Positions 13,459 to 21,381 of a stretch of 23,506 bases of DNA are shown piece by piece (position 1 is the stretch's first letter; each line of letters starts with the position of its first letter). The stretch comes from CAJXZP01 sp964195485 (GTDB taxonomy: Bacteria; Bacteroidota; Bacteroidia; Flavobacteriales_G; Salibacteraceae). The notes beneath the pieces are model-generated. The model was not told the origin of the DNA. It saw only the letters and a program-made list of their open reading frames with translations, and ran no database searches. Both the position numbers and the translations under genes were made by a program. Location: positions 1 through 23,506 of the forward strand of contig CAXMPG010000038.1 in the NCBI GenBank assembly GCA_964195485.1, written 5' to 3'.

Positions 13459-14241
13459 ATGAAAATTTATTCAGTTCTTAAATACTCATTCGTAAGTACT
13501 CTACTTTTAATGAGCTTTTCTATTAACTCGTTTGCGCAAGTTTCGGGTTCAACAAATGAAAAACTCATTGACTTATACGTAATGGGACGTTTTGAAGATT
13601 GCTTAAATAAAGCGCTAAAAATGACCCAAAATGATAAATACAAAAGCGAAAGCGAGCCGTATTTATGGGTATCTATGTGTTTAATTGAATTAACTAAAGA
13701 CCCGGAATTAGAAGAGTTTTACCCGGAAGAAAAAACCATTAAGGACGCCATTAAATATGGGGTGAAGTTTAAAAAGAAAGACGACAAGCGAAAAAGCAAA
13801 GACCTCGACTACATTTTTGATGATAATGAAGACTTCATTTACGACTTAATTGAATACTCGCTAATTCAAGGTAAAAGTTTTATAGCTATGGACAATTATT
13901 CTAAAGCGTCTTATTTCTACAAGTTAGCTGCAAAATTGGATCCTGAAAACCAAGAGTTACAATTTATGAATGGGACGGTCTTTTTATATACCAAGAACCG
14001 CGAAGGTCAGGTTATTGTAGATAATGCATTAGATTATTTTAGAGCCGTTGCAGAAGCAGGTGGTTATGACGGTAAAGAAAAATCTAATCGCGCATTTGTG
14101 GATAGTTTCATTTACTATTCAAAATACCTAGAGTCTAAAGGAAAAAATGGGGAGGCCTTTGATGTTATTGCGTTAGCCGTAAAATTAGACCCTAAAAATC
14201 AAAAGTTCATTCAACGTTACAAGCAATTAAGCGGAGAATAA
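13459..14241 (+). CDS. Exported TPR-repeat protein
   Basis: I use the ATG at 13459; a TTG six bases earlier is less likely. The protein (260 residues) begins with a signal peptide, MKIYSVLKYSFVSTLLLMSF followed by a cleavage region around NSFAQ, so it is periplasmic or outer-membrane associated. Tetratricopeptide-like units occur near the start (LYVMGRFEDCLNKALKM), in the middle (DNYSKASYFYKLAAKLDPEN) and at the end (NGEAFDVIALAVKLDPKNQ). A very charged stretch (KFKKKDDKRKSKDLDYIFDD) separates the first from the rest. TPRs scaffold protein contacts; the partner is unknown. trmD starts nine bases after the stop, so the genes form an operon although their functions look unrelated. Confidence 0.8.
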   Translation: MKIYSVLKYSFVSTLLLMSFSINSFAQVSGSTNEKLIDLYVMGRFEDCLNKALKMTQNDKYKSESEPYLWVSMCLIELTKDPELEEFYPEEKTIKDAIKYGVKFKKKDDKRKSKDLDYIFDDNEDFIYDLIEYSLIQGKSFIAMDNYSKASYFYKLAAKLDPENQELQFMNGTVFLYTKNREGQVIVDNALDYFRAVAEAGGYDGKEKSNRAFVDSFIYYSKYLESKGKNGEAFDVIALAVKLDPKNQKFIQRYKQLSGE

Positions 14242-14250
14242 TAAGGCTCT

Positions 14251-14925
14251 ATGCATATTGATATAGTTACGCTTTTTCCAGAAATGTTTATAGGTCCATT
14301 TTCGGAATCTATAGTTAAGCGTGCCATTGAGAATAAAATGGTTTCCATTTCCTACCACAACCCAAGAGATTACAGTCAAAGCAAGCACAAAAAAGTAGAC
14401 GATTACCAATTTGGTGGTGGTGCTGGAATGGTGATGTTAGTAGAACCATTAGCCCTTTTACTGGATGAGCTAATGGCTACAAAAAAATATGATGCCGTCA
14501 TTTATATGACTCCTGATGGTAACAGGTTAGAACAAAAACATTTGAATCACTATTCTTCATTTGAAAACCTAATTATAATTAACGGTCATTATAAAGGAAT
14601 AGATCAACGAATTAGAGATCAATACGTAACCCATGAGGTTTCTATTGGTGATTATGTGTTATCAGGTGGTGAATTGGCTACAGCCGTATTTTGCGATGCC
14701 TTGATACGATTAATTCCTGGTGCTATAGGTGATGGAGCTTCAGCACTATCTGACTCTTTTCAAGATGATTTATTGGCACCTCCTGTATATACCAGACCAG
14801 CCGACTTTAGAGGATGGAAAGTACCTGAAATACTTACATCTGGTAATTTGAAAGCTATTGATGATTGGAGACACGATCAAGCCGTAGAAAAAACAGAAGA
14901 AAGAAAACCTTGGATGCTGCAATAG
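14251..14925 (+). CDS. trmD: tRNA (guanine-N1-)-methyltransferase
   Basis: Makes m1G37 next to the anticodon of tRNAs reading CNN and some other codons, preventing +1 frameshifts. The 224-residue protein shows all TrmD hallmarks: MHIDIVTLFPEMF at the start, DDYQFGGGAGMVM, VIYMTPDGNRLEQ, and the trefoil-knot SAM-binding region INGHYKGIDQRIRDQYVTHEVSIGDYVLSGGELA (about 110-143). The flexible linker and C-terminal DNA/tRNA-binding part follow (DDLLAPPVYTRPADFRGWKVPEILTSGN). Length is normal to slightly short. rplS lies 153 bases downstream, the usual neighbour, but rimM and rpsP, which often precede trmD elsewhere, are replaced by a TPR gene. Essential in most bacteria. Confidence 0.97.
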   Translation: MHIDIVTLFPEMFIGPFSESIVKRAIENKMVSISYHNPRDYSQSKHKKVDDYQFGGGAGMVMLVEPLALLLDELMATKKYDAVIYMTPDGNRLEQKHLNHYSSFENLIIINGHYKGIDQRIRDQYVTHEVSIGDYVLSGGELATAVFCDALIRLIPGAIGDGASALSDSFQDDLLAPPVYTRPADFRGWKVPEILTSGNLKAIDDWRHDQAVEKTEERKPWMLQ

Positions 14926-15028
14926 CAATGTTTGAATCCGAATTATCTTTAGGTAACACAATAATGAAACAGGATGAACTTTTTGTAAAAAAAACATCAT
15001 CTAGAATGGATATTAATTAAAAACTTCG

Positions 15029-15036
15029 TATTATTG
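15029..15036 (+). promoter_or_regulatory. Possible rplS promoter -7 element
   Basis: TATTATTG has one mismatch to TAnnTTTG and a TGG 19 bases upstream. It would start rplS RNA near 15043, just before the start codon at 15079. A short hairpin CCCA/TGGG (15041-15054) sits in the leader. The rplS gap of 153 bases makes its own promoter plausible. Confidence 0.3.
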
Positions 15037-15078
15037 CAGCCCCAAATTTATGGGTTGAAATTATTAAGATTAGAAAGA

Positions 15079-15429
15079 ATGAATCCGAAAGTACAACAAG
15101 CTGCATTAAGCAACGTAGAAATAAAGGAACTTCCAAGCTTCAAAGCGGGTGATACAATTACTGTAAATTACAGAATTATTGAGGGTAGTAAAGAAAGGGT
15201 TCAACCTTACCAAGGCGTTTGTCTTAAAAGAACTGGTAAAGGTCATACTGGAACTTTTACAGTTAGAAAAATTACTAACGGTATTGGTGTTGAAAGAATT
15301 TTTCCTATGGCTTCTCCTGCTATTGATAGCATTATCGTTAATAAAGTAGGTGTAGTTAGAAGATCTAAGATTTATTACTTAAGAGAAAGAACTGGTAAAT
15401 CAGCTAGAATTAAAGAAAAAAGAATGTAA
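15079..15429 (+). CDS. rplS: 50S ribosomal protein L19
   Basis: Component of the large ribosomal subunit at the 30S-50S interface. With the ATG at 15079 it is 116 residues, the normal L19 length; an in-frame TTG-type start 45 bases upstream would add a non-homologous extension. Family blocks are clear: FKAGDTITVNYRIIEGSKER, QPYQGVCLKRTGKG, FTVRKITNGIGVERIFP and the C-terminal KVGVVRRSKIYYLRERTGKS with ARIKEKRM. It follows trmD, as in many bacteria, and ends 24 bases before a strong terminator. Confidence 0.97.
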   Translation: MNPKVQQAALSNVEIKELPSFKAGDTITVNYRIIEGSKERVQPYQGVCLKRTGKGHTGTFTVRKITNGIGVERIFPMASPAIDSIIVNKVGVVRRSKIYYLRERTGKSARIKEKRM

Positions 15430-15453
15430 TTTCTTTTTTTAAGATATAAGTAT

Positions 15454-15487
15454 AAAAAAAGCTCGAACAAATGTTCGAGCTTTTTTT
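15454..15487 (+). terminator. Strong bidirectional intrinsic terminator after rplS
   Basis: AAAAAAAGCTCGAAC (15454-15468) and GTTCGAGCTTTTTTT (15473-15487) are perfectly complementary around the loop AAAT. The A- and T-runs make it work from both sides. It ends the TPR-trmD-rplS unit. The following 215 bases to 15702 hold no gene that I can support. Confidence 0.92.
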
Positions 15488-15702
15488 ATGTCCAATTTCA
15501 TCATGTTTATCACTTAAAAGCTTCCACCTTTATCAGCCTTGGCTAACCATTAGCCTTCTCCTAAGCCGTGCACTTTGTAAAGAGTATCAATGCGTCAATA
15601 TTATCTTCAACGGACTGAAGTATTTCTTAATTCATCAGTAAGACGCTTTGATTAAATCAAACCTCTAAACAGATAAACTCGACACCAACAACTCAAAACG
15701 GT

Positions 15703-16170
15703 TTATGGTACCAATTTTAATTTCTTAATCTTAGGAATGGGCCCTGGGCAAAATGATTGGTGACAACCAACACACGCATTCATAACATTGTTATAATTTT
15801 CTAGCGTAGGTGTTTCTCTCATCACTTTTAACTCACTTAACCAACCGGTAGCAAAGCCAAAGTAATGATCATCAATTTCAGCTGGATTAGTCGCTTCAGC
15901 GGTAAGCATATCCTCGTAACCTTGCAATAAAGAATCAGGTACTTCCTCATCCGCTTTCAGATGTGCGTTTACCAGTTCCATATTATCGTACATCTGGCGC
16001 ATTATTAATGCTAGCTCACTTGGAACGTACATTACACCATTCTGCTTAATTGGCTTCGCTATTATCTCGACAGACTCAGGTTCTGCAACAACTTCGTTTT
16101 CGGAACAAGCCGAAAAAAAGGTAACCGTGAAAATTAATCCAACGATTACCCCAATTTTATTAATCCACAT
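15703..16170 (-). CDS. Heme-binding lipoprotein, cytochrome c'-like
   Basis: I start at the ATG at 16170; the GTG six bases earlier is an alternative. The 155-residue protein begins with a lipoprotein signal (MWINKIGVIVGLIFTVTFFS, lipobox FSAC), so it is anchored by its N-terminal Cys. The mature part is helical (YVPSELALIMRQMYDNMELV, DDHYFGFATGWLSELKVMRE), and a single CxxCH heme motif lies near the C-terminus (NACVGCHQSF). A four-helix domain of this size with C-terminal CxxCH matches the cytochrome c' plan, but the family was not confirmed. The start lies inside the end of the DUF4920 gene (11-base overlap), so the two are coupled. A role in periplasmic electron transfer or gas/nitrosative sensing is inference. 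Confidence 0.75.
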   Translation of the reverse strand: MWINKIGVIVGLIFTVTFFSACSENEVVAEPESVEIIAKPIKQNGVMYVPSELALIMRQMYDNMELVNAHLKADEEVPDSLLQGYEDMLTAEATNPAEIDDHYFGFATGWLSELKVMRETPTLENYNNVMNACVGCHQSFCPGPIPKIKKLKLVP

Positions 16171-16684
16171 AAACACCCGTAGCTTCGTAAGAAAGCGTAA
16201 TAATTGGATCTATGATTTTGTCTAAAGAATCTTGAGTTGCATTTGCATCCATAGCAAAATGTCTCAATTGATCTACCGTTAAGGTATCATAAAATAAAGT
16301 ACCACTCAAAGTAGTTTTATGACCTTCAGAATCTAAAGGAACAAAAAAGTCGTAATCCTTAAAAGAAACACGAATATCTTCTTCACCGGCAGCTACCTTC
16401 ATCCAACAACCTTTTTTCTGACAGTTTTCTGTAATTTGGGTAGTGAATACCATTTCGGTAGGAGTGCCATCAAAACCTTTAAGAGCTTCCACTACTTCCG
16501 ATTCCGTAATCGCCACACTTTTATCAAATTCAGCGCCTGCAAAATACGGGTACACCAATACTTCCGTATCTTCCGCAACAACTTCAGTAGGAGTTTCTAC
16601 CGCTTCATCTGTTTCTGCTTTAGGAGCTTCAGAACAGCTGGTCATAAATAAAAATCCTGGAATTAAATACAATAATTTTTTCAT
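16160..16684 (-). CDS. DUF4920 family lipoprotein
   Basis: A 174-residue lipoprotein: MKKLLYLIPGFLFMTSC has lipobox MTSC, followed by an acidic linker rich in Glu/Thr/Val (about 20-42). The DUF4920 domain (about 50-155) carries the signature block VFTTQITENCQKKGCWMKVA with its Cys pair and the FKDYDFFVPLDSEGHKTTL stretch. Function is unknown. In Bacteroidota such proteins are often encoded near respiratory or copper genes, which fits the downstream heme lipoprotein. The conserved Cys-x3-Gly-Cys-Trp-Met could bind metal, an inference only. It overlaps the heme lipoprotein gene by 11 bases. ATG at 16684. Confidence 0.85.
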   Translation of the reverse strand: MKKLLYLIPGFLFMTSCSEAPKAETDEAVETPTEVVAEDTEVLVYPYFAGAEFDKSVAITESEVVEALKGFDGTPTEMVFTTQITENCQKKGCWMKVAAGEEDIRVSFKDYDFFVPLDSEGHKTTLSGTLFYDTLTVDQLRHFAMDANATQDSLDKIIDPIITLSYEATGVYVD

Positions 16685-16804
16685 CTTTAAAATGTTTGTT
16701 TGTTTAAATATTTAGTGAACAAATAGATAATTTGATACTAGTGTTTTTTTTATCCTCACAAATTTACCATAAGAATTAAATCCACCTTCATTTCCAGTAC
16801 TTAT

Positions 16805-16875
16805 TTAGAGCTATTATACCTGAAAAGCGACAATGAAAAACTAGAAATAAAAAATGCTTAATCTACCAATGGCAA
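16805..16875 (-). pseudogene. Detached copy of the LysM/PBP1 gene 3' end
   Basis: These 71 bases align without gaps to 17250-17320 at 60 of 71 positions (constant offset 445). The right-hand copy contains the last 18 coding bases and stop of the LysM/PBP1 gene plus 53 bases beyond it. The left-hand copy has no gene attached. The stretch 16685-17302 has no other gene: between the two copies lies the dispersed repeat copy described at 16963-17200. Confidence 0.75.
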
Positions 16876-16962
16876 CAAAAAAAATCAATATCTTAAACAG
16901 TATCGAAACATCTGAATAGGATTAATAGTTAGTATTTAAACCACAGTCCTTTAGCTAAATTC

Positions 16963-17200
16963 GGATTAAAACAAAGAATTCAAATTCATTTTTAGGACAA
17001 AACCGTTTGACGCTCGTTAAAAGTTAAGGAACGAAACTTTTAACAGGAGAAGTCTTTTGTACATGAATTTTATTTCTTCTAGTTTTAACCATTTTGCTAT
17101 CAGGCATGCTTTTTTGTTTCTTTTTTTCGTAAACCGAACCAATCCCGATTTTGTTTCGGGAGAGTGAGCTCACGACCAGAGGAAGTAAAAAAGAAAAGAA
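16963..17200. repeat. Structured dispersed repeat, copy 1
   Basis: Aligns with 21181-21351. Shared blocks include GGATTAAAACAA, TTTAGGACAAAAC, AGGAACGAA, CTAGTTTTAACC, CATGCTTTTTTG and AAAAAAGAAAAGAA. GGACAAAA (16995-17002) pairs with TTTTGTAC (17055-17062) at seven of eight bases, enclosing a perfect 10-bp hairpin (GTTAAAAGTT 17016-17025, AACTTTTAAC 17035-17044) with the conserved AGGAACGA in its loop. About 70 bases at 17117-17186, including GTGAGCTCAC, are extra compared with copy 2. Confidence 0.75.
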
Positions 17201-17302
17201 AATCATCTTTCAATCAATCACTTCAATACCTAATGAACCAAAAGGCAATTAAGAGCCATTACCCCTGATAAGAATCAATGAAAACGTAGAAATAATAAAT
17301 GC

Positions 17303-19114
17303 TTAATCTACCAATTGCAATTCGTAATCTGCGAATTGTAATACATATCCGCCTTGATTTTCAAAACCACTTTCTAACCCAATTTTCACAAAGTCAAATC
17401 GTAAAGATTTCCCTTCTCTGGAGTGAGTAGAAATATATTTTTCCCAATTTCCATGGGAATCGTAAAGCGCTTGACCAAAGTACATTCCAATATCAAAAGA
17501 AGAAAATACGTGACGTGATGGGTCAATAAAATAGGCCTCTCTATAATCAGATATAAAGCTTTTCACCCCTTCATCTTGATAATTAATATATTGTTGAACA
17601 GGGTAGGTAACTTTTAAATGCATCAAATAATCAAAATCAATACTACCAAACCTTTGCCAGCTATCAATTCCAAAAACAGAAATTTGAGTATCTTCATCTA
17701 ACATTCCATACAACGCAGATAAACTAGCCGAGACAAAAGCTTCATCGCTACTAATTATCGTTACATAATTATGCTCTCCTTTCTTTATATAGGATTTATA
17801 ATTACCTGCAGATGGCTGCCAGATTCTGTGAATAGGAATCGAATCATTAATGGTGTTATTCAAATACTTTTGAAATATCCCAGCATACCTTTTATCAATA
17901 GCCGTCCCACCAGAAAATATGGTCAAATTAGAATCTTGGTAATTTGTACCTAGGTATTTTGCCATATAAATAATTTGAGATGGAGATGAAGCGCGTGATT
18001 TCACTACAAACCTATTATCTAATAACAACCTAGAAGATACCTTAACTGGACTCACAATAGGGATATGAAGCTCTTTAGCTTTCTCAGCCACCAATTTGAA
18101 ATTCACTTGGTACAACGGACCCACAAATAATCTATAGCCCTCAAAATTGGTTTCTTTTAACAATCGGCTACATTCACTGGTGTCATTTTGAGTATCAAAA
18201 TAACGCGCTGAAACATTATAACCTAACATCTTTAAAGAATCCATTGCCATATCAAAGCCACGTAAAAATTCTATCGATATTTTAGTCAGGACATAAATGT
18301 CTTCATTTTCATTCAATTCTTGAAGTTCTATATTTTTATCAATACTAAAAGGGAGGAACACCCCCACTTTAAGCGTATCTGTTGGGTAAAATGGTTTAAC
18401 CATCCCCGAATCAAGAAAATCTAGATTAATAGAATCGCCTAAATTAAATAACGGGTTTTCTTCTGGGATTCTAATAGTTGTTCCAACTTGTAAACCTTCT
18501 TTTAACCCGTCATTTACCATTTGAATAGAGTCAATGCTTATTCCAAATTTCTCTGAAAGAGAATACAATGTTTCTTTAGGCTCCACCTCATGCAGAATTA
18601 ATGAATCCTCCTCGGGTATTTGAAATTCAATTTCCGTACTGGATGTATCCGCTACTGGAACAGCAGGGATTTTAATAATCATTCCTATTTTTAATCCATC
18701 CTTTAATAAAGGATTATTAAGCAATAATTCCTCCTCGGTAATAGCATAACGTTTGGTCAACGCATAAACCGTTTCCTTTTTCAAGACCTCGTGGTAAATG
18801 GTATCTCCAGAAATTTTAACCTCTGCCTTTTTAGCTTCTTTTTTATTGATTTCCTTTACTGGAATTCGTAAAGTTTGTCCAATTCTAATTCCGAAATCAG
18901 CCAATTCAGGGTTTACTGCTTGAATTTCGGGTACGGTTACGGAATATATTTTGGAAATAGCATAGAGTGTTTGACCTGCCTCAACGGTATGAATAATATA
19001 CTCTCCATCCTTTGTATTTACCACCCTAGTATTAGGTGTATCTTGCGAATAACTCACCTGTAAAGAACCAATAAACAGCACAAAAACTAATAATACGCGA
19101 AAAATCACCTCCAT
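17303..19114 (-). CDS. LysM and PBP1-type periplasmic protein
   Basis: A 603-residue exported protein. A signal peptide (MEVIFRVLLVFVLFIGSLQV, cleavage near SYSQ) is followed by three LysM domains that bind peptidoglycan: about 39-85 (IIHTVEAGQTLYAISKIYSV), 107-150 (HEVLKKETVYALTKRYAI) and 174-217 (HEVEPKETLYSLSEKFGI), each ending IGxxxxIP or VGTTIRIP. From about 247 to the end is a type-1 periplasmic-binding fold (LKVGVFLPFSIDKN, FVGPLYQVNFKLVAEKAKEL, HIPIVSPVKV, VFSSFDIGMYFGQAL). It is probably a cell-wall-anchored envelope protein, similar in plan to LpoA-like factors, though an activator role for penicillin-binding proteins is inference. It lies downstream of guaA, an arrangement I recall from Flavobacteria. 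A decayed copy of its gene end lies beyond its 3' end. Confidence 0.88.
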   Translation of the reverse strand: MEVIFRVLLVFVLFIGSLQVSYSQDTPNTRVVNTKDGEYIIHTVEAGQTLYAISKIYSVTVPEIQAVNPELADFGIRIGQTLRIPVKEINKKEAKKAEVKISGDTIYHEVLKKETVYALTKRYAITEEELLLNNPLLKDGLKIGMIIKIPAVPVADTSSTEIEFQIPEEDSLILHEVEPKETLYSLSEKFGISIDSIQMVNDGLKEGLQVGTTIRIPEENPLFNLGDSINLDFLDSGMVKPFYPTDTLKVGVFLPFSIDKNIELQELNENEDIYVLTKISIEFLRGFDMAMDSLKMLGYNVSARYFDTQNDTSECSRLLKETNFEGYRLFVGPLYQVNFKLVAEKAKELHIPIVSPVKVSSRLLLDNRFVVKSRASSPSQIIYMAKYLGTNYQDSNLTIFSGGTAIDKRYAGIFQKYLNNTINDSIPIHRIWQPSAGNYKSYIKKGEHNYVTIISSDEAFVSASLSALYGMLDEDTQISVFGIDSWQRFGSIDFDYLMHLKVTYPVQQYINYQDEGVKSFISDYREAYFIDPSRHVFSSFDIGMYFGQALYDSHGNWEKYISTHSREGKSLRFDFVKIGLESGFENQGGYVLQFADYELQLVD

Positions 19115-19128
19115 CTAATAATTTTAAT

Positions 19129-19136
19129 CAAATCTA
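19129..19136 (-). promoter_or_regulatory. Candidate -7 element for the LysM/PBP1 gene
   Basis: TAGATTTG on the minus strand matches TAnnTTTG and lies 15 bases upstream of the ATG. No -33 TTG sits at the usual distance, so it is tentative. It implies transcription separate from guaA, in keeping with the 301-base gap. Confidence 0.4.
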
Positions 19137-19280
19137 ACTAATTCCTTTTACTAGACGTCATCCAGTATAAATTCACTCTAAAGTAATCGAGTATACGAAA
19201 ACCATACCGAACGATTACTAACGAAAAGTAATCCCAAAACTCCTAAATCTCTGCACTATTAAACTTTAAACTTTCACATC

Positions 19281-19417
19281 AAGTAATTCAAGAGAATCAA
19301 AATTTACAACAAATAGACTATCTGTCAATCTAAGTAATTCAAGCGAGCGAGAATTACAGAAAGAGTGTCCTGTCATCCTGAGTGATTCAAGCGTAGCGAG
19401 AATTGTATCGAAGGATT
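19281..19417. repeat. Array of degenerate TCATCCTGAG-type repeats between guaA and the LysM gene
   Basis: Three related units lie in tandem: AAGTAATTCAAGAGAATC (19281-19298), GTAATTC...GAATTAC (about 19333-19357, a perfect 7-bp inverted repeat around AAGCGAGCGA), and the fullest copy at 19371-19417. That copy begins TGTCATCCTGAGTGATTC, has the core AAGCGTAGCGAGAATT and ends ATCGAAGGATT. The last two T are part of the guaA stop codon. The remaining 19137-19280 shows no gene. Confidence 0.7.
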
Positions 19418-20948
19418 ACTCCCATTCAATAGTTGCAGGTGGCTTAGAGCTAATATCATAAACAACTCTATTCACTCCAGAAACTTTATTTATAATATCA
19501 TTAGAAACCTTAGCTAAAAACTCATAGGGTAAATGAACCCAATCGGCTGTCATACCATCGGTAGATTCAACAGCTCTCAGGGCAACAGCATTCTCATACG
19601 TACGCTCATCTCCCATTACACCAACTGATTTAACAGGTAGAAGCATCACGCCCGCTTGCCAAACAGAATCGTATAAGCCACTTGTTTTTAAACTATTTAT
19701 AAAAATAGCATCCACGTCTTGTAATAATCTCACTTTTTCTGCAGTAACATCACCCAAAATACGAATAGCTAACCCTGGTCCTGGAAATGGATGACGACCT
19801 AATAACTCCGGTGCTAAACCCATTGCCTTACCCACTCTTCTTACTTCATCCTTAAATAAACTACGTAAAGGTTCCACAATTTTTAATTTCATGTAATCAG
19901 GTAAACCGCCAACATTATGGTGCGATTTAATGGTTGCTGAAGGACCACCAGTAGCCGATACCGACTCAATAACATCTGGATAAATGGTTCCTTGCGCTAA
20001 CCAAGTTACATTTTCAATTAAATGCGACTCTTCATCAAATACTTCGATAAAAGCATTTCCAATGGCTTTACGTTTCTTCTCTGGATCACTTAAATCAGCT
20101 AGAGCAGTATAAAACTTAGTACTAGCATCAACCCCTTTAACATTTAAACCAAGACCTTTGTATTGCTCCAAAACACTGTCAAACTCATTTTTTCTAAGCA
20201 AGCCGTTATTTACAAATATGCAATACAAGTTTTTTCCGATTGCACGGTGAAGCAACATAGCAGCTACCGATGAATCAACACCACCTGATAACCCTAATAC
20301 AACACGATCATCACCCAATTTCTCTTTTAATCCAGCAACTGTAGTATCTACGAAAGAATCTGGTGTCCAATCTTGAACACAACCACAAACAGTTACCAAA
20401 AAGTTGGCTAGAAGTGTCGCTCCATCTTTAGAATGATATACTTCCGGATGAAATTGAATTCCGAAAATATTTGAATTATCAAATTGGTAACCTGCAACCT
20501 TAACGTCTGCAGTACTACAAATAACTTGCGCGCCATTTGGTGGAACATTGATAGTATCACCATGCGACATCCATACCTGAGAACCAGTTCCAACACCTTT
20601 CATCAATACATTATCTGTATCAACAAAAGATAAATTAGCACGACCATACTCTCTTGTTTCAGAAGGGTACACATCCCCACCATTTACTTGAGCCAAAAAC
20701 TGTGCTCCGTAACACACCCCTAAAATTGGAATATTACTCGGGAATTTATCTAAATCTGGAATAGGATTATTCTCATCACGCACAGAAAATGGACTTCCGG
20801 ATAGAATTACACCTTTTAATCCTGAATCAAGTTCCGGAATCTTATTAAAAGGGTGAATCTCACAATAAATATTTTGCTCTCTAACACGTCTAGCTATTAG
20901 TTGAGTATACTGCGAACCGAAGTCTAAAATGATGATTTTTTCTTGCAT
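19416..20948 (-). CDS. guaA: GMP synthase (glutamine-hydrolysing)
   Basis: Converts XMP to GMP using ATP and glutamine, the last step of GMP synthesis. I use the ATG at 20948 (MQEKIIILDFGSQYTQLIAR), giving 510 residues; the in-frame TTG upstream overlaps the promoter element. The class I glutamine amidotransferase domain has Cys79 (GVCYGAQF) and His167/Glu169 (QFHPEV). The PPi-loop SGGVDSS at 221-227 marks the ATP pyrophosphatase domain. The C-terminal dimerisation domain contains GRHPFPGPGLAIRILG and ends PPATIEWE, the standard terminus. No residue is missing. The stop codon adjoins a TCATCCTGAG-type repeat, and the upstream gap contains copy 2 of the dispersed repeat. Confidence 0.98.
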   Translation of the reverse strand: MQEKIIILDFGSQYTQLIARRVREQNIYCEIHPFNKIPELDSGLKGVILSGSPFSVRDENNPIPDLDKFPSNIPILGVCYGAQFLAQVNGGDVYPSETREYGRANLSFVDTDNVLMKGVGTGSQVWMSHGDTINVPPNGAQVICSTADVKVAGYQFDNSNIFGIQFHPEVYHSKDGATLLANFLVTVCGCVQDWTPDSFVDTTVAGLKEKLGDDRVVLGLSGGVDSSVAAMLLHRAIGKNLYCIFVNNGLLRKNEFDSVLEQYKGLGLNVKGVDASTKFYTALADLSDPEKKRKAIGNAFIEVFDEESHLIENVTWLAQGTIYPDVIESVSATGGPSATIKSHHNVGGLPDYMKLKIVEPLRSLFKDEVRRVGKAMGLAPELLGRHPFPGPGLAIRILGDVTAEKVRLLQDVDAIFINSLKTSGLYDSVWQAGVMLLPVKSVGVMGDERTYENAVALRAVESTDGMTADWVHLPYEFLAKVSNDIINKVSGVNRVVYDISSKPPATIEWE

Positions 20949-20951
20949 GTG

Positions 20952-20959
20952 CAAATGTA
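20952..20959 (-). promoter_or_regulatory. guaA promoter -7 element very close to the start codon
   Basis: TACATTTG on the minus strand is an exact TAnnTTTG match, and only three bases separate it from the guaA ATG at 20948. If used, transcription would start at or near the A of the ATG, giving a leaderless mRNA. No TTG is found at the -33 distance, which weakens the call. Confidence 0.4.
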
Positions 20960-21180
20960 AAAATCTACACGAAAATAGCTGAGATAAAGACTAGCTTTAA
21001 TTTTAAGGTTTCAACAAAATGTTAATCATTTTTGCAGGGGTAACACGAACCTTTACCTACTCAACTTTCAATATAGAAACTTCTTTTGTAAAGGGTATTC
21101 TTGAGCATTCTACGTACGGTTGTTTCTTTTTAGAGTAAAAATGACTTGAGCTACGAAGCCTTCGTTCTTTAATGAAAAAA

Positions 21181-21351
21181 GGATTAAAACAAGGGTAAGG
21201 GAATCAAGTTTAGGACAAAACTGTTTAACGATCATTAATCGTGAGGAACGAACTATTAAAAGGAGGCGTTTTTTGTCCTTGTATTTTTAATCTGCTAGTT
21301 TTAACCGCTCTCATTCTAAGACATGCTTTTTTGCGTCAAAAAAGAAAAGAA
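21181..21351. repeat. Structured dispersed repeat, copy 2
   Basis: Homologous to 16963-17200 without the roughly 70-base internal extra. GGACAAAA (21213-21220) and TTTTGTCC (21271-21278) are perfectly complementary. Inside is a different short hairpin, ACGAT (21228-21232) with ATCGT (21238-21242), followed by the conserved AGGAACGAA. It fills most of the 433-base gap between bshC and guaA; I see no gene in the rest of the gap. Confidence 0.75.
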
Positions 21352-21381
21352 TAAAAAACGATACCTGTTTTCAAAGGACCC

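Noticed and set aside
15037..15078. L19 autoregulatory leader RNA
   Set aside because: Flavobacterial L19 leaders are described, but only a 4-bp hairpin is visible here; a covariance-model search would be needed to claim one.
16436..16715. Plus-strand open frames opposite the DUF4920 gene
   Set aside because: They are mirror frames of a clear lipoprotein gene, rich in Ser/Thr or Arg/Phe, with no recognisable domain.
17024..17206. Minus-strand 60-codon frame within repeat copy 1
   Set aside because: It lies wholly inside non-coding repeat DNA and is not preserved in copy 2.
19281..19417. CRISPR-like array
   Set aside because: Units differ in length and sequence, there are no uniform spacers and no cas genes; they fit dispersed intergenic repeats.
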